From: Pseudomonas sp. UBA4194
Lineage (GTDB): Bacteria; Pseudomonadota; Gammaproteobacteria; Pseudomonadales; Pseudomonadaceae
Reading direction: 5' to 3'
NCBI RefSeq assembly: GCF_002379585.1
Contig: NZ_DFUE01000011.1
Span: 1-64,000 of the forward strand
DNA length: 64,000 nucleotides
Shown here: positions 17,233 through 26,652 of the stretch, piece by piece
How positions within the stretch are numbered: position 1 is the stretch's first letter
Layout: every line of letters begins with the position of its first letter
Made by a program: the position numbers and the translations under genes
Notes under the pieces: model-generated
Told to the model about the DNA's origin: nothing
Database searches by the model: none
Seen by the model: the letters and a program-made list of their open reading frames with translations, nothing else

Positions 17233-18669
17233 ATGCATGAGCAGGTGAAGAGCGCAGCCACCGCAAGCTGGTTACGCGCCGGGCTGCTGGCGGCATTGCT
17301 GCTGACCTTGGGCCGTGACGCCTGGGCGCTGGACCGCTTTCAAGTCGAGGGCTACCTGCTTCCCAATGGCCTGCAGGTGCTGCTCAAGCCGGGTGACGAG
17401 CGTGCGCACGTGTCCGTCCGCCTGGTGGTGGGGGTTGGCTTCGACGACTTTTCCTGCGCCGACCAGGAACTGCCTCATCTGCTCGAACACCTGCTGTTCA
17501 GTGGCATCGACGACAGCGGCGAAGGAGGCCTGGAAGAGCGCATGCAGGCCCTGGGCGGCGAATGGAACGCCTTCACCAGCAGTGCCGATACCACCTTCGT
17601 GATCGAAGCGCCGGCGCGCAATCAGCGCAAGGTGCTGGACCTGCTGCTGGCCGCCGTCACCCAGACCCGCATCGACGAGAAAGCCCTGCAGACCTCGAAG
17701 AAGATTGTCGAGCGTGAGGACGGCGGCCACTATTCCCATTTGCAGCGCCTGCTGGACCGTCAGGACCTGGGCCACAGCGCCAGCAATCAATTGGCGGTCG
17801 AGCTGGGCCTGAAATGCCCGGAGCGGGCAGACGTCAACACACTCACCCTGGAGCAGGTGCAGACCGTACGGCAGAACTGGTATGCGCCGAACAACATGAG
17901 CCTGATCGTGGTCGGCGGCCTGGACAAGCTGTTGCCGGCCTATCTGGAACGCAGCTGGGGCGAACTGGAAGCCGTCGAGCCCAGCGATCATCAGGACCTG
18001 CGTTCGGTCACCCACACCGCCGAGCCCGAACGTGACCTTACCAAGGGCTGGTTGGGGGACGGCGCCAAAGTCCACCTGTTCTATCTGGAGCCAACGCTGC
18101 AGGTGGAAAATCCAGCCACCCTGGACCTGCTGCAAAACTACCTGGACTGGGCGTTGTACCGCGAGCTGCGGCTCAAGCATGGGTTGTCCTACGGGCCATG
18201 GGTAGCCCGGGAATCGTTCGGTGACAGCGGCTTGCTGAGCATGAATGCGGATGTCGATCGTGCCGACCTGGGCGAAACCGGCCTGGTGCTCGGCCAATTG
18301 GTGCAACGCCTGCAGGAGGAGGGCCTGGACCCCGCCACCTTCGACCGCCTGAAGAACCTGGCGATCTCTCGACAGGCCTGGGCGGCTCAGGGCAATAGTG
18401 CGGTGGCCGACTATTACTGGGGCGCGCTGACCGATTACGTCGACGGACGCTTCACCAACCCGGCCAGGCAAATCCAGCAGGTCAGCCTCAAGGAAGCCAA
18501 CGCTGCCATGCGCGAAATGTTCGGCAAGCCTGGCTATATACGGGTGGAAAGGCCGCTGCTGAGCTATGACCAGTTGTATGAGCTGGCCTGGGCGGCACTG
18601 GCAGGCCTGCTCGCGTTGCTGCTAGTCATTGCTTTCTGGCGGCGGCGCCGACGCGCCGCCAAGCGTTAA
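17233..18669 (+). CDS. Membrane-anchored M16-family peptidase-like protein
   Basis: 478 residues: a signal sequence or N-terminal anchor (to about residue 32), one M16 peptidase domain with the inverted zinc motif HLLEH (82-86, preceding LLFSG), an M16 C-terminal domain around YAPNNMSLIVVGG, and a C-terminal transmembrane helix followed by RRRRRAAKR. Zinc ligands and catalytic glutamate (E85) are present, so it may be active. A single M16 repeat with a C-terminal anchor is shorter than pitrilysin. The DUF5924 gene follows after 53 bp, so the two are probably co-transcribed. Confidence 0.82.
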   Translation: MHEQVKSAATASWLRAGLLAALLLTLGRDAWALDRFQVEGYLLPNGLQVLLKPGDERAHVSVRLVVGVGFDDFSCADQELPHLLEHLLFSGIDDSGEGGLEERMQALGGEWNAFTSSADTTFVIEAPARNQRKVLDLLLAAVTQTRIDEKALQTSKKIVEREDGGHYSHLQRLLDRQDLGHSASNQLAVELGLKCPERADVNTLTLEQVQTVRQNWYAPNNMSLIVVGGLDKLLPAYLERSWGELEAVEPSDHQDLRSVTHTAEPERDLTKGWLGDGAKVHLFYLEPTLQVENPATLDLLQNYLDWALYRELRLKHGLSYGPWVARESFGDSGLLSMNADVDRADLGETGLVLGQLVQRLQEEGLDPATFDRLKNLAISRQAWAAQGNSAVADYYWGALTDYVDGRFTNPARQIQQVSLKEANAAMREMFGKPGYIRVERPLLSYDQLYELAWAALAGLLALLLVIAFWRRRRRAAKR

Positions 18670-18722
18670 CCCAGGCAAGTCGGTATCCTGTTGCCGATTG
18701 CCCTGCCTGTTGTGTGAAGCCG

Positions 18723-19763
18723 ATGCCGTATTACGTCCAGCGCCTAATCGAACTTATCAAGCGCTACCCTGGCGTCATTGCCCTGGGTGGCTTCATTTCC
18801 GGTATCGGCAGCTTTGTGCTGGTAGATCGCCAGGCGGGCCTGGCCAGCTGGATCGCCGTGGTCATGCTGCTGACCTGGGTCTGGCTGATGCTGGAGAACA
18901 CCTTCACGCAACTGTTCACCCGGGTATTCAAGCGCGAGATCCCGCAGCCGGTGTTGCGCTACGCGACGCAGATGATTCACCAGGAAAGCTTGTTCTTCGT
19001 CCTGCCGTTTTTCTATATCACCACCACCTGGAACAGCGGTCAGCTGATCTTCACCGGCTTGCTGACGCTGGCAGGCCTGGTGTCGATCATCGATCCGCTT
19101 TACTACAAGTGGGTCGCCCCGCGGCGCTGGCTGTTCATGGCCTTGCATACCCTGACCCTGTTCGCGGCCATGTTGACGGCATTGCCGATCATTCTGCACC
19201 TGACCACCGACGAAAGCTTCAAGTTGGCCCTGGCCACGGCGATGCTGTTGTCGTTCCCCAGCCTGGCGGTGAGCTTCCCGATCAATCACTGGCGGCGTGG
19301 CGTGGCACTGTTGCTGGTGACGCTGGCCATCGGTGGCGCCGGCTGGATGCTGCGCTCCTGGGTGCCACCGGCGACCCTGTGGCTGACCGAAGTGGCGGTG
19401 ACCACCGAGCTGGACAACCAGAATCGCACCCATGGCGACAGCCTCGATACCGTGACCGCGGCACAGGTGCGCAGCTCAGGCTTGTATGCCTACACAGCGA
19501 TCAATGCCCCGCGCGGGCTGGACGAGCGCATTTATCATGTGTGGCAGCAGAACGGTAAGGAAGTCGACCGCATCGCCCTGGATATCCATGGCGGCCGCAA
19601 GGAAGGCTACCGCGCCTGGACCCACAAGCAGAACTTCCCGGGCAATGTGGCCGGTAACTGGCAGGTCCGGGTGCTGACCGAAGACGGTCAGATCGTCGGC
19701 GTGCTGCGCTTCAAGGTCACCGACGACGCGGCTCAGGCCGCCGTGGCGCCAAAGAACCAGTAG
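18723..19763 (+). CDS. DUF5924 / DUF2914 membrane protein
   Basis: About 346 residues: seven or eight membrane helices (residues 15-225), then a C-terminal extracytoplasmic domain of about 110 residues (VYHVWQQNGKEVDR-like pattern with GNWQVRVLTEDGQIVGVLRF) that matches DUF2914, a small beta-sandwich. I prefer ATG 18723; a GTG at 18714 adds three residues. Its last 31 bp overlap the 3' end of the convergent SpmA-SpmB-type gene. Function unknown. Confidence 0.78.
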   Translation: MPYYVQRLIELIKRYPGVIALGGFISGIGSFVLVDRQAGLASWIAVVMLLTWVWLMLENTFTQLFTRVFKREIPQPVLRYATQMIHQESLFFVLPFFYITTTWNSGQLIFTGLLTLAGLVSIIDPLYYKWVAPRRWLFMALHTLTLFAAMLTALPIILHLTTDESFKLALATAMLLSFPSLAVSFPINHWRRGVALLLVTLAIGGAGWMLRSWVPPATLWLTEVAVTTELDNQNRTHGDSLDTVTAAQVRSSGLYAYTAINAPRGLDERIYHVWQQNGKEVDRIALDIHGGRKEGYRAWTHKQNFPGNVAGNWQVRVLTEDGQIVGVLRFKVTDDAAQAAVAPKNQ

Positions 19764-20974
19764 CACACCACGATCGCGGCGATCACCCCGGCCAGGTCCG
19801 CCAGCAACGCGCAGCCCACCGCGTGGCGGGCACGCTGGATACCCACTGCACCGAAGTACACCGCCAAGACATAGAACGTGGTTTCGGTGCTGCCCTGGAT
19901 GGTCGCTGCCACCAGTGCGGGAAAACTGTCCACGCCATGGGACTGCATGGTTTCAATGAGCATGGCGCGGGCGGCGCTGCCGGAGAACGGCTTGACCAGG
20001 GCCGTGGGCAGGGCATCGACGAAGCGGGTGTCCATGCCCAGCCACTGGATCAGGTGGCGAATGCCGTCCAGGCCGAATTCCAGCGCGCCGGATGCACGCA
20101 GGACACCCACCGCGCAGAGCATCGCCACCAGGTACGGCAGCAAGCTCTTGGCCACATCGAAGCCTTCCTTGGCGCCCTCGACGAAGGCTTCATACACCTT
20201 GACCTTGCGCAATGCGCCGATCACCAGGAACAGGATGATCAGGCCAAACAGCGTCAGGTTGCCCAGAATCGAGGACAACCCCGCCAGCGCGGTGGCTGAC
20301 AGCGTGCCGAGGAAGGCCATGAAGGCGCCCAGCAGCAGGGCGCCGGGGATCATGTAGGCCAGCACCACCGGGTCCCACAGGCGCAGGCGCTGCATGAACG
20401 CTACCGCCAGCAGGCCGACGATAGTGCCCACGGTGGTGGCCAGCAGGATAGGCAGGAACACCAGGGTGGGGTCCGGGGCGCCTTGCTGGGCGCGGTACAT
20501 GAAGATCGACACCGGCAGCAGCGTCAGTGACGAGGCATTGAGGACCAGAAACAGGATCTGGGCGTTGCTCGCCGTGGTCGCACTGGGGTTGAGTTCCTGC
20601 AGCGAACGCATCGCCTTGAGCCCGATGGGCGTGGCGGCGTTGTCCAGGCCCAGGCCGTTGGCGGCGAAGTTCATGGTGATCAGGCCCAGGGCCGGATGTC
20701 CGCGGGGGACTTCAGGCATCAGGCGAGCGAACAACGGACCGAGCACCTTGGCCAGCCAATCGACGATGCCGGCCTTCTCGGCGATTTTCAGGAAGCCCAG
20801 CCAAAGCGTCAGGGTGCCGAACAGCAACACCATGACTTCTACCGACAGCTTGGCCATGGCGAACAGGCTTTCGACCATGGCCGCGAAGATGCCAGCGTTG
20901 CCGCCCACCAGCCATTGGCCAAAGGCAGAGATGGCTGCCACCAGAAAAAAACTGAGCCACAGGCCGTTGAGCAT
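19733..20974 (-). CDS. SpmA-SpmB fusion-type nucleoside-recognition membrane protein
   Basis: 413 residues made of two nucleoside-recognition (Gate) domains: an SpmA-like half with NFAANGLGLDNAATPIGLKAM and an SpmB-like half with PFSGSAARAMLIE and TIQGSTETTFYVLAVYFG. In Bacillus the separate proteins act in spore core dehydration; this organism does not sporulate, and the fused form in Gram-negatives has no clear role beyond probable transport. ATG 20974 is preceded by AGGGGA; the longer frame upstream lacks a ribosome-binding site. Converges with the DUF5924 gene with a 31-bp overlap. Confidence 0.82.
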   Translation of the reverse strand: MLNGLWLSFFLVAAISAFGQWLVGGNAGIFAAMVESLFAMAKLSVEVMVLLFGTLTLWLGFLKIAEKAGIVDWLAKVLGPLFARLMPEVPRGHPALGLITMNFAANGLGLDNAATPIGLKAMRSLQELNPSATTASNAQILFLVLNASSLTLLPVSIFMYRAQQGAPDPTLVFLPILLATTVGTIVGLLAVAFMQRLRLWDPVVLAYMIPGALLLGAFMAFLGTLSATALAGLSSILGNLTLFGLIILFLVIGALRKVKVYEAFVEGAKEGFDVAKSLLPYLVAMLCAVGVLRASGALEFGLDGIRHLIQWLGMDTRFVDALPTALVKPFSGSAARAMLIETMQSHGVDSFPALVAATIQGSTETTFYVLAVYFGAVGIQRARHAVGCALLADLAGVIAAIVVCYWFFGATAA

Positions 20975-21060
20975 CGGGCGTTCCCCTGTTTTGAAGATGC
21001 CGGGGATGATAGCCCAAAGGGGGTGGTGAGTCTGTGGGGGTGGGGTGAATGTGGGGGCGC

Positions 21061-21095
21061 TATCGCGGGCAGAGCCCGCTCCCACAGGCTCTGCC
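21061..21095 (-). repeat. REP element, family C
   Basis: Reverse copy of the CTGTGGGAGCGGGCTCTGCC family, with a degenerate second half, between the SpmA-SpmB-type gene and gltP. Confidence 0.7.
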
Positions 21096-21106
21096 GCGCC
21101 TGCAGG

Positions 21107-22438
21107 TTATTCCGGGGCGCGCTGGCCTTCGGCTGCTACCGCCTTGCTGCGCAGGTGGGGCAGTGAGTTCCAGTAGCGTTCGCCCTTGGCGTCGTCGTAC
21201 ATGCCTTCCCAACGGGCGATGACCAGTACGGCCAGGGCATTGCCGATCACGTTCAGCGCGGTACGGGCCATGTCCATGATGCGGTCGACGCCGGCAATGA
21301 ATGCCAGGCCTTCCAGCGGGATACCCACACTGCCCAAGGTCGCCAGCAGTACCACGAAGGAAACCCCGGGCACGCCGGCGATGCCTTTGGAGGTGACCAT
21401 CAGGGTCAGCACCAGCATCAGCTGCTGGCCGACGGACAGATCAATGCCGTACAGCTGGGCAATGAACAGCGCCGCGATGCTCTGATACAGGGTCGAGCCG
21501 TCGAGGTTGAACGAGTAACCGGTCGGCACCACGAAGCTGCTGATGGCCTTCGGTGCGCCATAGGCTTCCATCTTCTGGATCACGCGTGGCAACACGGTCT
21601 CGGAGCTGGCGGTGGAGTAGGCCAGCACCAGCTCGTCCTTGAAGATGCGGAACAGCTTGAACACCGAGAAGCCGAACAGCCGGGCAATCAGGCCCAGCAC
21701 GCCGATGGCGAAGAACAGGATGGCAACGTAGACCAGGATGACCAGCTTGGCCAACGGCAGCAGGGAGGCGAAACCGAAGTTGGCAACGGTGACGGCGATG
21801 AGTGCGAAGACGCCGATGGGTGCGTAGTTCATGATCATGTGCGTGACCTTGAACATGGTTTCCGACACGCCCTGGAATATCTTCACCAACGGCTCGCGGG
21901 TTTCGCCCGGCAGGCTCGACAGTCCCAGACCGAACAAGACCGAGAAGAAAATGATCGGCAGCATGTCGCCACGGGCAATTGCCGCGAACACGTTCGAAGG
22001 GATCAGGTTGAGGATGGTGGCGATGAAGGCGTGATCATGCTGCACCTCGGCCGTGGTTTTCTCGTACTGGGAGATATCCACGGTGCCCAGGGTGCTCATG
22101 TCGATACCCAGGCCTGGGTGGAAGACATTGGCCAGGCCCAGTCCCACCAGGATCGCGATGGTGGTGACGACTTCGAAGTAGATGATGGTCTTGAGACCGA
22201 TGCGGCCCAGCTTTTTCGCGTCGCCGACACCGGCGATGCCGACGATCAGGGAAGAAATAACGATCGGGATGACGATCATCTTGATCAGGCGAATGAAGAT
22301 ATCGCCTGCCGGTTGCAGCACATTACTGATCCACCAGGTCTTCTCGGCACTGAAGTGATTCAGGAACGCCCCCAGGGCGATGCCCAGCACCAATCCGATG
22401 AGAATCTGCCAGGCGAGGCTCAGTTTTGCCTTCTTCAT
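21107..22438 (-). CDS. gltP: Glutamate/aspartate:proton symporter
   Basis: 443 residues of the dicarboxylate/amino acid:cation symporter family (DAACS). The serine-rich hairpin motif AYSTASSETVLP, the VPTGYSFNLDGSTLY segment in helix 7, the GIAGVPG hairpin 2 motif and DRIMDMARTALNVIGNALA in helix 8 are all intact. Imports glutamate or aspartate across the inner membrane. Close to E. coli GltP in length and motifs. A C4-dicarboxylate preference (DctA) is less likely but not excluded from sequence alone. Confidence 0.9.
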   Translation of the reverse strand: MKKAKLSLAWQILIGLVLGIALGAFLNHFSAEKTWWISNVLQPAGDIFIRLIKMIVIPIVISSLIVGIAGVGDAKKLGRIGLKTIIYFEVVTTIAILVGLGLANVFHPGLGIDMSTLGTVDISQYEKTTAEVQHDHAFIATILNLIPSNVFAAIARGDMLPIIFFSVLFGLGLSSLPGETREPLVKIFQGVSETMFKVTHMIMNYAPIGVFALIAVTVANFGFASLLPLAKLVILVYVAILFFAIGVLGLIARLFGFSVFKLFRIFKDELVLAYSTASSETVLPRVIQKMEAYGAPKAISSFVVPTGYSFNLDGSTLYQSIAALFIAQLYGIDLSVGQQLMLVLTLMVTSKGIAGVPGVSFVVLLATLGSVGIPLEGLAFIAGVDRIMDMARTALNVIGNALAVLVIARWEGMYDDAKGERYWNSLPHLRSKAVAAEGQRAPE

Positions 22439-23050
22439 GTCGTTACCCTTTTCAAGTCAACTCGTAATGCCCGGCGGGCAGCAATCAGCGGCTCGCTGGA
22501 CATTCGTAGAGGGTCTTCCCCGGCCAGTGCCTGAGCGGTCTGGCCAACGAAAAAAGGCGCAACTATTCAGATGCATCCGCGCATCGTCTAATGCCGGAAA
22601 TGACTACCCCATGCCTAATCGGCATAATCTTTTCGATGTGTGGACGGTTCAGCCGTGCGAGAGCACCTATGCGTTCGGATTGCCGATGCCGGGAGAGGGC
22701 GCGCACAGCGGCCTGGGAAAACCCGATAAAACAGACAGATAGAATCGTTCGACAATCCGAACGGTTATCCAAAGGAAAGGCTTGATACAAATAAATGCGA
22801 TGGATGGCCTGCTGATGCAGGGCGCATGAGCGGTGCGCAAGTCCGACCTTCTCTACAAGGTACACGGACCTGCGCAACGGCTGTCACCTGACCCGGCCCA
22901 GCGGGAGGCACTCCCTGTACCCCTAGATCACTCCGATTCAACTGCATCAGAACAACCCGGCCCCATGGTCATGACGGGCACGTTATGGGCACCCGCCATT
23001 TGCTCCGATGCTTGCAGGTCGACGCTACGGTTCCCTGCGAACGCATCGGG
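22439..23050 (+). other. Long intergenic region, gltP to ivy
   Basis: About 610 bp between two minus-strand genes. It must contain the gltP promoter. A short plus-strand frame at 22636 begins MCGRFS, as SRAP-family proteins do, but the similarity stops there, so at most it is a remnant. I see no credible gene, repeat or terminator. Confidence 0.4.
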
Positions 23051-23521
23051 TCAATACCAGTTCGGATCCTTGCGCAGCTGCTCCATGAGCATCTGCTGCA
23101 TGCCCTCATCGGGCTTGCCCAGGAAGCGATACGTCGCATGGCGCGTCGGCGATTTGTCAGCCGGAAGCCCGGCAGGGACTTCCACCAACAGCGCGTAGGC
23201 ATCTTCCTTGTCCATGCTGAACGCCACCAGCAAGCGCTTGCTGCGACAGCCATCAGATGTCTCGCAAAGCGGGCCCACCAGGTAGCTGTCGCCGTCTTCC
23301 TCGACAACGGTCATCTGTTCAGGGGAAGCACCGCTCAGATTGATAATCCAATCTGGCAGTCGCTCCTCATTCTTGACGACTCCCTGCCAGGTATCGCGGT
23401 ACTCGGTGCTCGAGCCGAGCAGCTCGTTGACGCGAGACTGGCCATCGTTGGCCGCCGATGCCATTGCACTGCTACCCAATAGCAGTGCAATGGCAACTCC
23501 CTTGAGCGTCATGCTGGCCAT
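23051..23521 (-). CDS. ivy: Ivy-family lysozyme inhibitor
   Basis: 156 residues with a signal peptide (cut near SAMASA). The mature part resembles Ivy, the periplasmic inhibitor of C-type lysozyme: the disulfide loop LCETSDGCRSKRLLVAFS corresponds to the loop that enters the lysozyme active site, and the C-terminal RFLGKPDEGMQQMLMEQL helix is typical. ATG 23521 is preceded by GAGG. It follows the DUF1328 gene by 2 bp, so the two form an operon. Ivy protects peptidoglycan from host lysozyme and from the cell's own lytic transglycosylases. Confidence 0.85.
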   Translation of the reverse strand: MASMTLKGVAIALLLGSSAMASAANDGQSRVNELLGSSTEYRDTWQGVVKNEERLPDWIINLSGASPEQMTVVEEDGDSYLVGPLCETSDGCRSKRLLVAFSMDKEDAYALLVEVPAGLPADKSPTRHATYRFLGKPDEGMQQMLMEQLRKDPNWY

Positions 23522-23523
23522 GG

Positions 23524-23688
23524 TCAGCCTCGACCGCGACGGCCAAAGATGAACGAGGCGATGAACAACACCAGGAATACAACGAACAGGATCTTGGCGA
23601 TACCTGCGGCGGTGCCGGCGATACCACCGAAGCCCAGTACAGCAGCGATGATGGCAATGATCAGGAATGTGACAGCCCAACTCAGCAT
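23524..23688 (-). CDS. DUF1328 small membrane protein
   Basis: 54 residues, two membrane helices separated by GFGGIAGTAAGIAK and ending in RRGRG. This is the DUF1328/YtjA family of envelope stress-induced peptides. AGGAG precedes ATG 23688. The gene is too short to rank high in a simple frame search but is well conserved. Operon with ivy. Function unknown. Confidence 0.88.
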   Translation of the reverse strand: MLSWAVTFLIIAIIAAVLGFGGIAGTAAGIAKILFVVFLVLFIASFIFGRRGRG

Positions 23689-23784
23689 GGTATTACTCCT
23701 TGGTTTTTGGAACTCTGTGGAGGCTACTGCCACCGGTTACCGCCTGGTTGAATCCAGGCGTGGAAAAATCGGATCAGTTCGTGA

Positions 23785-24069
23785 TCAAAAGACCCAGCTC
23801 TGGGTATGGGGAGCCGGCTCGGTGGATTGCACACGTTCGATGTTTTGTGCGGTCTGCGGACCTACCCATTGGGCACTGGCGGGGTTGAGCCGCGCGGTAT
23901 CTACCAATCGGGTCTGCGAGGGCAGCAAATGCTGGTCGGGCTGTGCTGCAACCCAGCGACCGTACTGTTGAACCGCCACCAGCGTGACCAACACCGCAAG
24001 CACCAGAAACAGCACCTGACGTACTGGCTGGGAAGAAGCGGACACTTGGGCGGCGTATGGGCGGTTCAT
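23785..24069 (-). CDS. Small single-helix membrane protein
   Basis: 94 residues: a short cytoplasmic N-terminus, one transmembrane helix (VLFLVLAVLVTLVAV, about residues 20-36) and a polar periplasmic tail rich in Gln and Pro. I do not recognise the family. AAGGAG lies before ATG 24069. A sigma-54 promoter about 50 bp upstream and the neighbouring BON and DUF1328 genes suggest an envelope-stress role. Confidence 0.68.
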   Translation of the reverse strand: MNRPYAAQVSASSQPVRQVLFLVLAVLVTLVAVQQYGRWVAAQPDQHLLPSQTRLVDTARLNPASAQWVGPQTAQNIERVQSTEPAPHTQSWVF

Positions 24070-24120
24070 CCAGTAACTCCTTCCACGAGGTGGCATCATT
24101 CGTTGTTCGTGGAAGAACTA

Positions 24121-24138
24121 TTGCAGCCTGCATGCCAA
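24121..24138 (-). promoter_or_regulatory. Sigma-54 (-24/-12) promoter of the small membrane protein gene
   Basis: On the minus strand TTGGCATGCAGGCTGCAA: the invariant GG and GC are separated by exactly 10 bp, as RpoN requires, and TGGCA plus TGCA match the consensus TGGCAC-N5-TTGCA with two mismatches. The transcript would start near 24111 with a leader of about 40 nt. Confidence 0.68.
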
Positions 24139-24204
24139 CCTTTGCTACATAAATAATCTTATATAAATCAATAGCTTACAAAACTATTACTGCCAGTCCG
24201 ACTA

Positions 24205-24217
24205 GCAACCTGCACGA
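24205..24217 (-). promoter_or_regulatory. Candidate activator site upstream of a sigma-54 promoter
   Basis: GCAACCTGCACGA (plus-strand reading), matching 12 of 13 bases of GCAACCTGCCCGA at 25248-25260 in front of the BON gene promoter. It lies 80-90 bp upstream of the -12 element at 24123, the usual range for a bacterial enhancer site. Confidence 0.5.
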
Positions 24218-24248
24218 TACCCCCTGTAGTGTCGGGCTATTTGCACGA

Positions 24249-25094
24249 TCAGATTACGGGCTTGGAAACCTTCAGCAGATCGGCATCGACACCGCGCACC
24301 CCACGGATGTTGCGCGCCACCTCTACCGCGAGGGTTTTCTGCTCGGAGCTGGTCACTTCACCCTTGAGACTGACCATGCCAGTGCGGGTCTCGACATCGA
24401 TTGCCAGGCCGTCGAGGTCTCGGTTGAGCACCAGGCTCGCCTTGACCTTGCTGGTCACCCAGGTGTCGCTCAGGGCCTCTTCGGTTTTTTTGGCCTGGGT
24501 TTCGGCCCGGGTGGTGGCCGTGTCGGCAGCGCCGAGGCTGATGAGATTGTTGACCTGGTAGACACCATCGGTATTGGTTGCCAGTGTTCCGGCCAGTTGC
24601 TTGGCATCAGCGGTCTGAGCCTGGCCCTTGAGTGTCACTACCGAGTCGTTAGTGGTGACCACGATATCCAGCGCCTGGGTACTGGTATTCCATAACAGCT
24701 TGGACTTGACGATGGCGGTCAGGGTGGCGTCTTCCAGGTGCTGGGCGAACTGCTGTCGCCCGCCGGCGTGTTCGGCCAGTTGCGGGTCCAGGGCCAATTG
24801 GTTGTCGACCTTGTCGATGCCTTGGGTGTTGAGGGCAACCTGCTCGGCCAGTTCCTTGTCCACTTCGTCTTCCACTTTGCCAGTCAGGGTGGCGGTACCG
24901 TCGGCGACTTTCACGCCAAACTCGAAACCACTGAGTTGGCGATTCAGCGCCAATGCGGTCCAGATCGATCCCTCCTGCCGGGCCGCCTGTAACTGGCTCG
25001 TAAGGTCTGCGGTGGCCGCTTGAGTGGACAGGGAAGAGAAAGCCAGCAACGCCGTGGTTGCGGTGGCCAAGGCAAGTCGATTGAAGCCGTGCAT
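24249..25094 (-). CDS. Periplasmic BON-domain (OsmY-like) protein
   Basis: 281 residues: signal peptide (cleavage near STQAA), then three BON domains (about 30-105, 118-190 and 205-281), each with the V.L.G.V pattern (ATLTGKVEDEVDKELAEQ, VVTLKGQAQTADAKQLAG, VSLKGEVTSSEQKTLA). BON domains bind phospholipid, and OsmY-type proteins protect the envelope under osmotic stress. GAAGGAG precedes ATG 25094. The gene has a near-perfect sigma-54 promoter and is divergent from algB, an NtrC-family activator. Confidence 0.86.
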   Translation of the reverse strand: MHGFNRLALATATTALLAFSSLSTQAATADLTSQLQAARQEGSIWTALALNRQLSGFEFGVKVADGTATLTGKVEDEVDKELAEQVALNTQGIDKVDNQLALDPQLAEHAGGRQQFAQHLEDATLTAIVKSKLLWNTSTQALDIVVTTNDSVVTLKGQAQTADAKQLAGTLATNTDGVYQVNNLISLGAADTATTRAETQAKKTEEALSDTWVTSKVKASLVLNRDLDGLAIDVETRTGMVSLKGEVTSSEQKTLAVEVARNIRGVRGVDADLLKVSKPVI

Positions 25095-25133
25095 GAAAGG
25101 TCTCCTTCAAATTCAGAACATCGGATGAACGTG

Positions 25134-25148
25134 GCAATGCCTGTGCCA
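25134..25148 (-). promoter_or_regulatory. Sigma-54 (-24/-12) promoter of the BON-domain gene
   Basis: On the minus strand TGGCAC (25143-25148), five bases, TTGC (25134-25137): an exact match to the RpoN core TGGCAC-N5-TTGC with 10 bp between the GG and GC pairs. The predicted start near 25122 leaves a leader of about 28 nt. Confidence 0.8.
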
Positions 25149-25211
25149 AACTTTTTTACTGCTGAAAGATCTGACAATTCATAGAGTTAGAAATGTCCCC
25201 TGGTTATAGCT

Positions 25212-25260
25212 ACCATGCAGGCTGCCGAATCGATCAGAATCGACCATGCAACCTGCCCGA
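25212..25260. promoter_or_regulatory. Candidate enhancer: paired ATGCAnnCTGCC sites
   Basis: ACCATGCAGGCTGCC (25212-25226) and ACCATGCAACCTGCC (25243-25257) differ at two bases and are 31 bp apart, about three helical turns. Between them GAATCGA occurs twice (25227, 25237). They lie 80-125 bp upstream of the BON sigma-54 promoter, on the algB side, where an NtrC-type activator would bind. Confidence 0.55.
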
Positions 25261-25305
25261 CTTTTCCGGGACTAACGAAGAAATTTCTCAAAGGAGCGTC
25301 GGTAA

Positions 25306-26648
<1,343 letters not shown>

Positions 26649-26652
<4 letters not shown>

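Noticed and set aside
22636..22785. Start of an SRAP-like protein (MCGRFS) in the gltP-ivy gap
   Set aside because: Only the first six residues agree; the rest of the frame and both other frames show no SRAP motifs, so chance is the simplest explanation.
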